The notes under the pieces: generated by a model
The model's input: the letters and a program-made list of their open reading frames with translations, nothing else
The model's database searches: none
What the model was told of the DNA's origin: nothing
Part shown: piece after piece, positions 36,443-47,330 of the stretch
How the letters are laid out: every line of letters starts with the position of its first letter
How positions within the stretch are numbered: position 1 is the stretch's first letter
Made by a program: the position numbers and the translations under genes
Assembly (NCBI RefSeq): GCF_004193775.1
Contig: NC_041019.1
Coordinates: 9,596,204-9,660,203 of the forward strand
Reading direction: 5' to 3'
Length of the DNA stretch: 64,000 nucleotides
DNA from: Glycine soja
Taxonomy: Eukaryota; Streptophyta; Magnoliopsida; Fabales; Fabaceae

Positions 36443-39400
36443 CTGTCTCTGTCTGTATTGTTTGTGTCTCTATCACACTCTATTACATAAAAAAAAAGTG
36501 ACGGGTGAAGTGTTTGGCCTTTGGACGCTATTAATTGTGTGTGCGTGTGTTTGTTTCTAATGATAACAGGTCAAGGGCAGAAAAGTGGAATCGAAAGGGC
36601 TCCACTCTGTTTCTGTTTCTGTTTCTGTTTCAGGTTCGTGTGATTTTTATTGGGGTACTTTGTTTTGAGGTTGTGGGTGTTAGTTTATATATATATAAGT
36701 TGAAAAGAAAAAAGTGATGACTGCTGAAAGGGTGCTAGTGTTTGTGTTTCTGCGTTGTCCTTTGTGTGTTCTCATCTATTTGCTTCTTTTTTTTTCACTG
36801 TTAGGAGCTCCGGTGATTCTTCAATCTGGGATTCCGTTGCCTGATAAGAGGACTCTGGAATTGATCCTTGACAAGCTTCAGAAGTATGTGTCTTCCTTTT
36901 CCATTTTTCAGTGTTTTGTTGGGTTTGGTGTTTAACTGTTTATGGTGATGAGTGATTGCAATCGGGTGCATGTTTTTGGGTACTATTTTGTTTTCTGACT
37001 TGGGACTATTGTGGGGGTTATGGATGATGGCAGGAAGGATACTTATGGTGTGTTTGCAGACCCTGTTGATCTGGAGGAGGTGTGTCGATTTTTCTTCCTG
37101 TGAGTTGGTAAATCTTGCTTTTGGAAGACACCCCTGAGTTGGAAGTTCAAATTCTGTTTTTGACATGCAGCTTCCTGATTATCTTGATGTGATCGAGCAT
37201 CCCATGGACTTTGCCACTGTGAGGAAGAAGTTGGGAAATGGATCTTATACTACCTTAGAACAATTTGAGGTATGCAAACTTGATATACTTACGATGCTCA
37301 GACTTGAGAGCTTAGACTCATAATGTGGGTTGTTAGCAAGAGTCAGCCAAATGTAGTTAGTACTTAGCATGTAAAGAAAACATTTGGAATGGCTAATTTC
37401 TTGATTTATTCAGCTTATTGTCAAGTTTCAACAGGTCTTTCTGTAGTATTACTTACAGATGGTCATTGCATCATTTTATTAGGCGACTAAGTATGTGCGG
37501 CACAATTTAATTTCTTATTGGTTGATGCATCATCCCATGTTTATTGTACTGTTAAATGAAGTCTGTCAGGATTTTGCTAATACGTGCTGAAAATGGCATA
37601 TGCTACACGTTAACTATAAAGTATCTACAATTCTTCATTAACCTATAGGGTGGAAGAAAATCTTTTCATTTTGTGTTTGATTGTAACCCACTTGATTGTC
37701 ATTGAATCATGATAGTCTAACACTCTAACTTGGTGTTAATATTACAGTTTAGCTCTTTGGAATATGGAACTTTAAAACATTTTATCCTCATCATTTGATT
37801 TGATAATGCTTAAACTATCTTATGAGCATGAGTTTCCTAGACCGTTTCTTGCAAACAATGTTGTTTAATATTATTGATGACACAATCTTCGTGTAATTAT
37901 TGATTTATTTGTCTATTGCCACCCATTTAGATATCATTTGTCAGAAGTCTAAAAAGAAAATGATATTTTGCATACGATTTCTGTTTCTTCCTGTTCTTCA
38001 TGGGTATTACTCATATGCTTATGCCTGGGAGGATATGATAGCTTAGATCTTAGGATGGAAATCTTGATTTTCTAGGATAACAGAGGCAGTGCCTCTGGTA
38101 ATACCTATAGCGATCTTGATTTTTAGTTAAAAATGTAGTGGAAGAATTCCCTCATCAAAGATAGTTCTTGTTCACGATGTACTAAAATTTGTACTGGGAA
38201 GAAATTGATTTTATTTTATTTTTTTATAATTTGTTTGTCTCTCTGACTAGTGTGGTTTATCTTTGTACTGACAACTTGTAGATGCTTTTAAAACAATTGC
38301 AATTATGATGAATGATACTGCTATTTAATAAATGTGAGAATGAACTTGCTTCACTGCTAATAGATCCCTCCATTACATAAATTCCAGAATATTGTTTCCT
38401 TTCTATCATCTTAACTGCACATTAATTGTTTTCCTACTTGAGTAAAAATTGGAAGACAATATTTACAATCACTGACTTGTAAATGAAATTGTTGAATGCA
38501 GAGTGATGTATTTTTAATTTGCTCAAATGCAATGCAGTACAACGCACCGGAGACTATATACCACAAACAGGTATAAAGCTCAATGCTTCCCTGTGTTCCC
38601 TCCCAACAAACGTGATATCAATAATTGTTTTATTGTGCTTACTGTCTGTCCCCTATATTTGTCACAGGCTCGATCAATACAAGAACTTGGGCGGAAGAAA
38701 TTTGAGAAGTTAAGGATTGGCTTTGAACGCTCTCAGATTGAGCTTAAATCAGAAGAAAAAGCAGGATCCAATTATTTGGTTAAGAAGCAACCAAAGAAGC
38801 CACTGGCACGTGCTTCACAAGAACCTGTTGGCTCTGATTTCTCCTCAGGGGCAACTCTTGCTACTATTGCAGATGTACAGCCAACTTCCCATCTGATGCA
38901 AGGTGGTAGTAGATGTGAGAGGTCTGGCAATATTGATGGTATTTTGGAGGCAAATGCTTTCTGGATCGATGCAAATCAAGAGAGAGCTGATGATGTTTTG
39001 TCCGGTATGTTAGTAACGAGATCATGCTATTATCTTTCTCCCCTGTTACATTTGCCCTCATTTTTCCTATACACACTGTTAAAGGGGGATACTTATGTCA
39101 AAATCTAGTTATTCCATTTTTGATTGTGTTGCTGTATTGTTTCAGGGAAAGGTCTTCTCTCTAAGTGGGGAAGGAAGTCCTCTGTGCTTGACGAAAGTCG
39201 TCGTGCATCTTATAATATGTCCAATCAACCAATTGTTAGATCAGATTCAATATTTATGACCTTTGAGAGTAAAATGAAGCATCTGGTTACTGTATGTATC
39301 AAAATAACTGAATTTTTTTTCTTGTATAGTTGGCTTGGTTTTACTCACATTGTCAAAACATAATAAAACATTACAATTTGTAATTTTTGGATACAGGTTG

Positions 39401-40755
39401 GACTTGATGCTGAATATTCCTATGCTAGGAGTTTGGCTCGTTTTGGTGCATCTCTAGGACCTATTGCTTGGAAAATTGCTTCCCACAGGATTCAAAATGC
39501 ACTGCCAGCTGGATGTAAATTTGGTCGTGGTTGGGTTGGAGAGTATGAACCGCTTCCAACCCCAATATTAATGGTTAATAATCGTGTCCAAAAAGAAACT
39601 AGTTTGGATATGAAGTTGCATTCCACCACTGAATTACCAAAGGGTAACCAAAATTGTAAGAATGTGGAATCCAGCATTGAGCATCCTGTAAATGGACAGA
39701 TGCTTGAGGGAAAACATCCTTCAATGCCTGATTTCGAAGGAAAACCTTTCTTTGGTTCTGCTGGAGTAAGGCTCAGTGCTCCCTTCAACATCCGTAATCA
39801 GGAGCAGAACGCCCAATCCAGGATGTTAGGCAAGTCTGAGAAAAATGGTTTGAAACAAGTGGAATTGAATTCTTTACCCTCAAGTAATCAAAATAATAAT
39901 GGTCTGGTTGCAAAGTTTACAAGTCATGCTCCTGCAGCTAATTCTCTTGCAGCAGAGTCCAAGCCCAGAGAAATGGTGCCAAGGAACATGTTCAAACAGC
40001 CAGATACTAATGGAGTTGTTGGTGGAGAGTCAGCTAATGGAAAAGTCAGGAATACAAGTTTGAATAGACAGGTGACTGGTTCATCACCTGAAAGCACATT
40101 GCATCAATCAAGCAGAGCTGCTCCTGCTGTTGTCCATGGACAGGAGCAGGGTCTTGGTGACCCAGTTCAGTTGATGAGAATGTTCGCAGAAAGGGCTCAA
40201 AAGCAACACACTTCTTCCAATCATTTGCTTGTTGATATTCCGCCAGTGACACTATCAGGTCCATCTGGACAGAGAAATGACTCGGGCAATGCTTCAGCAG
40301 CAGCTGCCCATGCATGGATGTCTGTTGGGGCAGGAGGGTTTAAACAAGGACCCGGCAATTCTAGTTCACCAAAAAATCAGATATCTGCAGATTCTCTGTA
40401 CAACTCAACAAGAGAGTTGCATCAGCATATTTCGAGAATTCGGGGGGAGTTTCCCTCTGGTGGAATGCCTTTCCAACCATTTCAAGCAGTTGCTCCTCAA
40501 CCTATTCACACAGGTGCTGTTTCACAGTTTCCCAACCGGCCTATGGTTTTCCCCCAGTTAGCATCTGCTGATCAATCTAGATTTCAAATGCAGTCCCCTT
40601 GGCGAGGTATTAGTCCTCATAGCCAGTCAAGGCAGAAACAGGAAACCCTTCCACCTGACTTGAATATTGATTTTGAATCACCAGGGTCACCTGTAAAACA
40701 GTCTTCTGGTGTCCTTGTTGACTCACAGCAACCAGACCTAGCTTTGCAACTATGA
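35738..40755 (+). CDS. Bromodomain protein (BRD1/BRD2/BRD13 type), copy A
   Basis: Nine exons: 35738-36142, 36570-36633, 36805-36883, 37034-37079, 37171-37269, 38502-38570, 38668-39004, 39146-39291 and 39397-40755. All have GT-AG and matching phases, giving 867 aa. The N-terminus (1-135) is basic (RRKKGRPSKADLARRSG, RRSLRRRSVRYNIIDYDGDY), then very Glu-rich. The bromodomain spans about 163-262 (LPDKRTLELILDKLQK, HPMDFATVRKKL, CSNAMQYNAPETIY), with the acetyl-lysine-binding Asn at about 245. The long C-terminus is Ser/Asn/Gln-rich and ends LPPDLNIDFESPGSP...LALQL, with an EAR-like DLN motif. Plant relatives are nuclear acetyl-histone readers associated with SWI/SNF chromatin remodelers. ATG 35738 is chosen because it matches copy B and begins the conserved MVQIARR. 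No lesion seen. Confidence 0.93.
36349..36440. repeat. (CT)n(AT)n microsatellite in intron 1 of BRD copy A
   Basis: About 40 bp of CT repeat followed by about 50 bp of AT repeat. Copy B has an insertion and a short imperfect tract here instead, so the site is hypervariable between paralogs. Confidence 0.9.
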
Positions 40756-42150
40756 TGAGGCATTGCTGTCATGGCAGGGATGTTTCCACTTGAATTGGAC
40801 TGGTCATGGAATTTGCAGCACCTGTAATCGAATGTTGAATTTTGATCCTTGAAGGCTTGCATAATAAATGTGAAAATGCCAAAGTCTACTCGGATTGGAA
40901 TTTAGCACAAGGTTGGTCCTGAGTTGGTGCTGGAGATTTCGGTGGATTTATCAGAAATAACTTCATGGCTTACCATAATTTCCTGATGAGGATTCCCGAA
41001 TCCATGCACCATGTCTCTGTTAACCTAGGGTTGAAGTTGTAGAAAAAGTCTGCAAGTTGATTGATTATATAGGTAGCCGGCAAATTGCAAAATATATTGT
41101 TGATGCCTTTTATGTATATTGTTTACAAATTGATTAAATTTGGTTGCCTAGATATTTCGTTCCATTGATGACTAATGTATCTGAATTAGCGGTAGGGCAT
41201 CACTTCTTAATTGTGCTATTATTTTGTACATGAGATTTACATGTTACTAATGGAAAGCGATTGCTTGTCTTTTTCCTTATTTTGTACATCAGTTCTTAAC
41301 TCTATTTTATACATAAGTTCCAGGCCTATAAAGCAAAGACTCGTTCTGCTTGATAAGGTATTCTTTGAAAGTTTAGAAAATTATATCATTGAGCCATGTT
41401 AATTTTCCATATGGCACCCATAAAGTATTTCTTCTCTTTGAAACACTAGCCAATTATTCTTTGCTACCACTCTTAATCACCTCTACAGAATCATGAGGAT
41501 GTTTTTTTTTGGTAACTAAATGAGAATGTACATGTAGGAATGGAAAGAGAAAAATGCCCATTTCTCTTTTTCCCCTTTCCCCATAGTGTAGGCTTAGGCA
41601 CGCTGAAGCAATTATAAATCACATGAAACCATAGGATAGGCTTTAAGGCATTTGATGGCAGCTACCAACGAATTTGGACACTCTTTGGACATGCAAAATT
41701 GGTTCTGCTTTGCAGCTTTCTGTTGGATTTAGATCCTTTTCGCCTGTGTTTCTTCTGATCCGTCAAAAGCATGCCATCACTGTAAGTCAATTGGATCCTG
41801 AAGATTCAGGGCAGCAACAGAAGCTGTTTGAGAACGACAAAACCATGAAAGTTTCTAGCTCCAAGGTGGTGAAGAATTTGCTCGTTGATTTCCTTTGTTT
41901 TCTGCTTGTCCTCTGGTTGATTATTATAAGCCACATTTGCAAAACCATGTCACGCTGGCGTGGTTGCATGAAGCCTAGAATTGAGGCAACTCTTTAGAAA
42001 CTTGGTGATCCAAATTGACAGGGTGCGGTGAGGGCCACAAGATTCTTGAAATTATCTGATGCTCCTATAACATATTGCTCCTAGATTCCAACCACTGGGA
42101 TCAATCCCACGTTAAAAAAGTTCTAACGTTAATTCGGTAGCACGTGATAC
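40756..42150. other. 3' flank of BRD copy A (shared with unit B)
   Basis: Aligns with 57038-59165. Unit B lacks about 240 bp corresponding to 40905-41160 and carries an extra hAT-like element. A conserved short open frame is listed separately. Unit A homology ends near 42150, where a dispersed repeat begins. Confidence 0.6.
41674..41997 (+). other. Conserved open frame with a membrane-like segment, copy A
   Basis: 107 codons. The most conserved part between units is KVSSSKVVKNLLVDFLCFLLVLWLIIISHICKTM, listed here in two pieces: a Lys/Ser-rich lead, then the hydrophobic LLVDFLCFLLVLWLIIISHI. Unit B (58736-58927) keeps this part but shifts frame upstream of it. It could be a last exon of a small membrane protein or chance. 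I do not recognise it. Confidence 0.25.
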
Positions 42151-42420
42151 TATTTATATTAAAATATAATTTTATTTAACATTTTTTTTATAAAGTTATT
42201 CCTTTTAATTACTCCTTGTACATATAGAAACTTATGAATTAAACTGCTAAATTAAAAGTATTTATTGAGTAGAATAAGTCTATAATTATATATTTGGTAT
42301 TTTGTTAAATAAATTTAAATTAAATGCATAATATACTTTTAAAAATATAAGTAAATATTGACAATACATGTTGTGTTTGTGGGAGAGGATTTGGGTTCAG
42401 TTCCCGCAAAATACATCCTT
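42150..42420 (+). repeat. Dispersed repeat with tRNA-like box B, copy 2
   Basis: Body matches 16605-16880. It is followed by GGGTTCAGTTCCCGC (42393-42407), a good pol III box B, in gaggatttgggttcagttcccgcaa. It inserted at, or defines, the right edge of unit A (after gtagcacgtgatactattta). Confidence 0.5.
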
Positions 42421-43195
42421 AAGAAGAGAAGGTGAGGAACTTTAAATATAACTAAGTCTTAAACTAAGCATTAGTTTCATAGTCGACTCAAAGGATCAAA
42501 GCTTGTGAAATATCTCGTGATTCCAATGAGGAGCCAAATGTTCTAATTTCAGTGGTTGCAAAAAAACATAACTACAAATGTCTAATTTACTAATGTAAAA
42601 AAAACATAACATAACTACGAATGTCTGAATTCAACACTCTTGATGAAGTTTGATATAACTTTTGGCATAACATTGCCAAAATTGTATCGTTTTTTTAGTA
42701 GATGAAAACAGTGTATTGTTGCACACAATGGAGAAGGTGTGTTATGAGTACAAATTGGTGACAAGTCTTGACGGAGTTTTTGAAGGATAACTTAAATTTA
42801 TCTAATGAAGATGAGGTTCAAAATAGGATTTAAAGGACAATAAAGATATAATAAATATAAGATTTTTGATAGGATTTAAAGAGCAATAATGATAGGATAA
42901 AAATAAGACTAACAAACATGAGAGTGTAAGAAATATTTACAACTTCAACAATATTGAGTTTATTGTTATTGGAAATGTCTTTCTAGAATAACATATATTT
43001 ATTCCGAAGATACATTTCGGGAATAGACATATGGTATTCTTGAAAAGAAAATAGGTTCCAGGGGTATACTCGTTTAAGGAAAAATGATATAATGGATAAT
43101 TAAGATGTAAAAAAGGGAATTGGAGTGTACTTAGCAAAAGTGAGACGTGTAAATAGCAAGTGCCCAATTACAATGCATACTCGGGATGGAATAAT

Positions 43196-43594
43196 TGACA
43201 ATTATTTAATGCATCCCATTTTTTCCTGGTGCACCTCTAAAAAGCCTCAAACAGTCAAAAATACAAAAAAATACATTACCAATTAAGCACTTCGTAATAC
43301 ATTTGCATTAAGGATTGTTTAATCTGTAATGCGTTTTGTGGGTGTGCGCCAATGATGGTGAGACCTGGATAGGTTTCGCATGTGATTGCACATAGGTGAC
43401 GGGGTAAAGTTGCGCTCATGCAAGTGCGAATATGGTGATGATGGTATTGTGATTGGTCGTGTGGGTACAAGGGTGATGGTGGTTCGGTGAAGGTTTTGGA
43501 AGGAGGTGGTGGGAGAGGAAGAAGGGTAGAAAGGACATATTAGAATATTTAGAGGTGTACCAAACGAAAAATGGGACACCTTAAGTAATTGTCA
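43196..43594. mobile_element. 399-bp TIR element at the left edge of unit B
   Basis: Imperfect terminal inverted repeats of about 45 bp: TGACAATTATTTAATGCATC... on the left and the inverse ...TTAAGTAATTGTCA on the right, both including cacctctaaa or its inverse. Target duplication is not clear. The inner open frame (43319-43579) has no known domain. Confidence 0.6.
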
Positions 43595-43740
43595 TATGCT
43601 TTTGAGATCTGGAAGGATCTGAAGGAAAGATATTATTAAGGACATGTGTGTAGAATTGTTGAATTGCAAGAAGAGGTTGTTCACTCTCAAACAAGAAAGG
43701 CAATTAGATTGTTCACTCTACTTAATTTGGTCAAGTTTGA
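43595..43740 (+). pseudogene. Copia gag fragment, copy 3
   Basis: A short piece (AFEIWKDLKERYY, then a stop, then RIVELQEEVV) matching the mid-gag part at 27730-27860. It shows that unit B began with the same gag relic as unit A. About 410 bp corresponding to 27870-28280 is deleted here. Confidence 0.55.
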
Positions 43741-43878
43741 AAGGCCCCTTATGTAATTAGGAAAAAAAATACAATCAACAGATATAAAAATAATCGGGAC
43801 TAGTGACATAAGACTATCAAAAAATATGTAACTAAATACATACACAAGAACATAAATATGAGAAGTATGTCTACCTAC

Positions 43879-45798
43879 CTTTTTCAGTTATTACAACAAT
43901 AGGTTTGGAACCAAACTTCCCCTCTAATTCTACGAGTTTGGCTCTGATCATCTTAATATCCTGGATTAATGAAGAATATGGTAGAATAGCATCTTAGTCA
44001 ATGTAAAACTAAACCACATAAGAAAATTCAAAACAAATTAATAAATAGAAGTATGCAGGACTCAAATATGATCCTCGAGCAATTTTCTCACAAACTATTG
44101 TCAAGTATAACAGCACAGCAGCAAAAAGAACGCATGACAGGTTTAAATGTTGATCTGAAGTAACATAGTATTCATCAAAAAATTAGTACTTCCAAATTCA
44201 GGAGGGGAAAAATGTACCCTGGCAAGGAATAGGTGATGATCACTGAAATCTATTCGATCAACATAAAGTGCTCCCATCTGCATCAAGTTATCTGTTTAGA
44301 GATCAGATAATAAACACAGACAGAAGGACAAAGGAGAAAAGAAAGTGAAAATCCACTTAAAAGGCTATACAACATCATATTTAGATAGCATGGCAAACAA
44401 AGGGGTTGGTGTGTGTCACTCATTATGTCTAGGACACCCATTTGACCCTTAATGTCTTTCAATTCAATAGACAATACTTTTCTAGTATATACTACTATAA
44501 TATAATATATTAGACAGTTGTGACAAGAAGCTCGCCCACTTAGTTATGCATTTCATTATATATTGTTATTTTACTTATACTAGAATCCAATGTTAAGAAA
44601 TTTCACAATTTTATGATTTTAGATGAAATGGTAGATAAGCCTGAACATATTAAAAACAAAACAATCAATTAATATGTTTGTGTCTAGATTAATCTCCAAT
44701 GATTATCATCAAAACAAATTTCATTTGAATAATGAAAGATTACTAAGGAGGAATACCTTCTGCATCTGCTTCACAAAAGGCTCTGCAGAACCTATAGCAG
44801 AGACACATAATATAGTAGCTTCATGAAGAGCCGTCAATAGTATTTTGACATTGATAGTTCCCACCTCAAATAAGTAAGTTGGATCCATTTTTATTAAGAA
44901 AATAGGAACAGACTTTTCAATCCCTAGGACTATTGATTCAATATCCTTGAGAGTATGCTCAGAAACCTGTTCACCCAAAGTACAATTTTCAGTAATATGC
45001 TAAGTTTCTAAAACTCAGCAATCCTACATGTCACCTAAATGAGCAAACACACACTGATGAGAGAAAAACTTGCCCAAAAAATTAAGCATTTTACTTGGAA
45101 AAGGAACAACAAATATCGTTTTAACATACCAAGTCTGCATGATGGATTACAACTGCATCTGCTCGTCTAAGTGCAGTCAAAGGTTCCCTTAATGGTCTAC
45201 ATGGAAGCAGTTGAAGGTTACCCCAAAGAGTTAATCCATTAACCCTTACAATATCCAAATCTCACGACAAGCTTCAATGCTACCTCACATGTAAATAATA
45301 CGGTTTAGAGCAAATGCCGTGTCCAGGCAAAAAAAAAAAAAAACTTAATCTCAAACATTTGTGTCTCTAGCAACAAAGCATTAGCTAATGTAATGAAAAT
45401 GAACATATTAGCTAATGCAATGAAAATGAACATAACTATCGGAGCAGATTTCAATAGGGGAACAATGAGTTTTCAGGATCACGGATCACCTTTAAGAAGA
45501 AAACCATGGAATAGTATATCAACAAAGAAATAAAAAAATCAGGTGGGGAGAAGAGTTGCAATACTTGCATTGCATCATCAAGAACTACAACCCCAACTTT
45601 TTCTGAATCAAGAGAATCCTGGACCTTCTGATCAAGGTATTGTTTCTCATGCCATGAACTCTTATCAATATCAATGCAGCCATATTTTTGGATAAAATGA
45701 CTTGCAACACCAGCTCCATTAGCACCAACACCAAACTTAGTTGGTGTCCCAAGTAAAAGCCTCCGAAGCATGTTGACTTCATCCCCACCACCATAACC
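43879..45798 (-). pseudogene. LpxK-like (lipid A 4'-kinase) 3' half, copy B
   Basis: Minus-strand exons are 45798-45565, 45283-45130, 44966-44757, 44277-44218 and 43960-43879, paralogous to copy A. Lesions are private to this copy. The second exon is 154 bp against 147 bp in A (7 extra bases near its start, a frameshift). The fifth exon is 82 bp against 81 bp (an extra A in the A-run before the donor). The last exon is wholly missing because of a deletion of about 190 bp. The 60-bp exon is intact here (Arg codon CGA where A has TGA). N-terminal exons are absent as in A. Clearly a pseudogene; function of the intact family as for copy A. Confidence 0.87.
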
Positions 45799-46710
45799 CT
45801 GCAAGAAGAAGAAACACAATAATCAAGCTAGGCAACTTAGCAAAACCAAATTATTAAATGAACAGATATTGATTGCTTCAGTTTGAATTTGATATGAGGG
45901 TGCAATATCTTCAATAGCTTAAGAGCATGAAAATCCAAGAAAACCAGTCATAAGTCATAACCAAGTGTCATTGTTTTAAGACGGAAGTAAATCCTAACAG
46001 TATCTCAAAACAATACACACTTCAGCCATTGTAACATTTACTTATTAACCAATTACCAAACTAAACTAATCATTTATGCACTTGCAATCATAGTTATCAA
46101 AACCGGTTCGGACTAGTAGAGTAGCTGGTCAAACCGATCTGACCAAGAATCAATGATATAAACAGTCTAAGCTGGTGGTTGGAATGGAAATGTTATGGAA
46201 CCAGTGTGACTTGGTGTAATCCAGCAAGTTTTTTTTTCTAATTGAACCGGTATTCTAGCAGTTTTTTTCAAGTAAACTAATACATTGTAGAAAAAGTTGG
46301 GATTTTATACCGTATGTTTTTTTTAATAATTGTTTTAAAGTATGAAACTTTAAAGGTTGTTGCAGCTTAACTAGTGATCTTGATTGAGTCTTGGATATGC
46401 AATTGTATTAAATACTCGCTTTGCCATTAATTATTCTGTCCAGCTCAAACAAAATAGTCTTGGAAGATATTTGTGGACTCTTACATAAAAAATAAAAAAA
46501 AATACTAGTCATGACTATTCTACCCAGCTCCTATTAATCCATATCAAATAATGTCAAAGTTCTTAGCTCCAACAAATAAAACAAAGAAAAAAGATACGTA
46601 CAAGAAAACAAGAACAGAACATAATGTCAATTCATTTTTATCTCATCTAAAGAAGCAATGCAATTCATCATGCCAACTTATTGTAAAAACCACCCATAAT
46701 GTAGAAAAAA
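45799..46710. other. Unit B flank, mostly shared with unit A
   Basis: Aligns with 30611-31310 up to about 46500, then differs. Contains the dispersed cggttcggactag repeat. No gene. Confidence 0.5.
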
Positions 46711-46859
46711 TTACATAAACTCAAATGCTTCATAACGGATGAGCTGCTCCCTCCCCCGGTCTTCCCTTTGAATTGATAGCTTCCGCTGGAGCACTTGCCT
46801 TCGTGATGAATCCCTTGAGCTTTGACTATCTTTTTGCTTCTTCTTGCTAGCCTTCGATT
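46711..46859 (-). CDS. Orphan terminal exon of an unidentified gene
   Basis: Read on the minus strand, an acceptor (caaccacag) at 46860 is followed by 149 bp. These finish one codon (2 bases) and give 48 codons plus a stop: SKASKKKQKDSQSSRD, then SSRRQVLQRKLSIQRE and DRGREQLIRYEAFEFM. It has strongly coding-like composition (Lys/Arg/Gln/Glu-rich, probably helical). Only two exon-like duplicates lie upstream (47090-47330). I do not recognise the family. It may be the surviving last exon of the gene that lay next to the LpxK-like copy. Confidence 0.35.
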
Positions 46860-47046
46860 CTGTGGTTGTGCTCAAATAGAATATTCGTTGACATCAATCT
46901 TTACAGCCTACCAAAAATTCTTTTGAAACTTTTTCCTATTCTTTCAATCCACGATTCTCTATTGATATCAGAACCACCATATCAGAAATTTTTTCCATTA
47001 TTACACAGCATTAACCACAAAAACATAAGACTATTGCAAAAATATA

Positions 47047-47330
47047 TGATAAACAATAGACAAAAAAGGAAAGAAAACATAAAAAAATACCACTCACCTT
47101 ATGGTGGAGGATGGCCAGCGACAACAACCCAAAGGTGCGATTTGTTTCTCAGGGAAATCATATAGGAAAAGAGCACGTATTGTGATAAAATTAGACATAA
47201 AAGGAAAGAAAACATAAAAAAAGTACCACTTGCCTTATGGTGAAGGCTGACCAAGGACAACAACCCAAAGGTGTGATTTTTTCTCCTTGACGGAAATCCT
47301 GTGCTTCAGGAACTTCATCATGCCTGCACC
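47047..47330. repeat. Tandem duplicate of about 145 bp, exon-like on minus strand
   Basis: 47047-47165 and 47195-47315 match closely. On the minus strand each reads KSHLWVVV followed by AGHPPP or LGQPSP and a stop, with a GTGAGT- or GCAAGT-like donor after ccataag. Pseudo-exon duplicates are one reading; plain tandem duplication is the other. Confidence 0.45.

Noticed and set aside
43319..43579. 86-codon open frame with His/Ser/Pro-rich text
   Set aside because: Entirely inside the 399-bp TIR element and without known domain.
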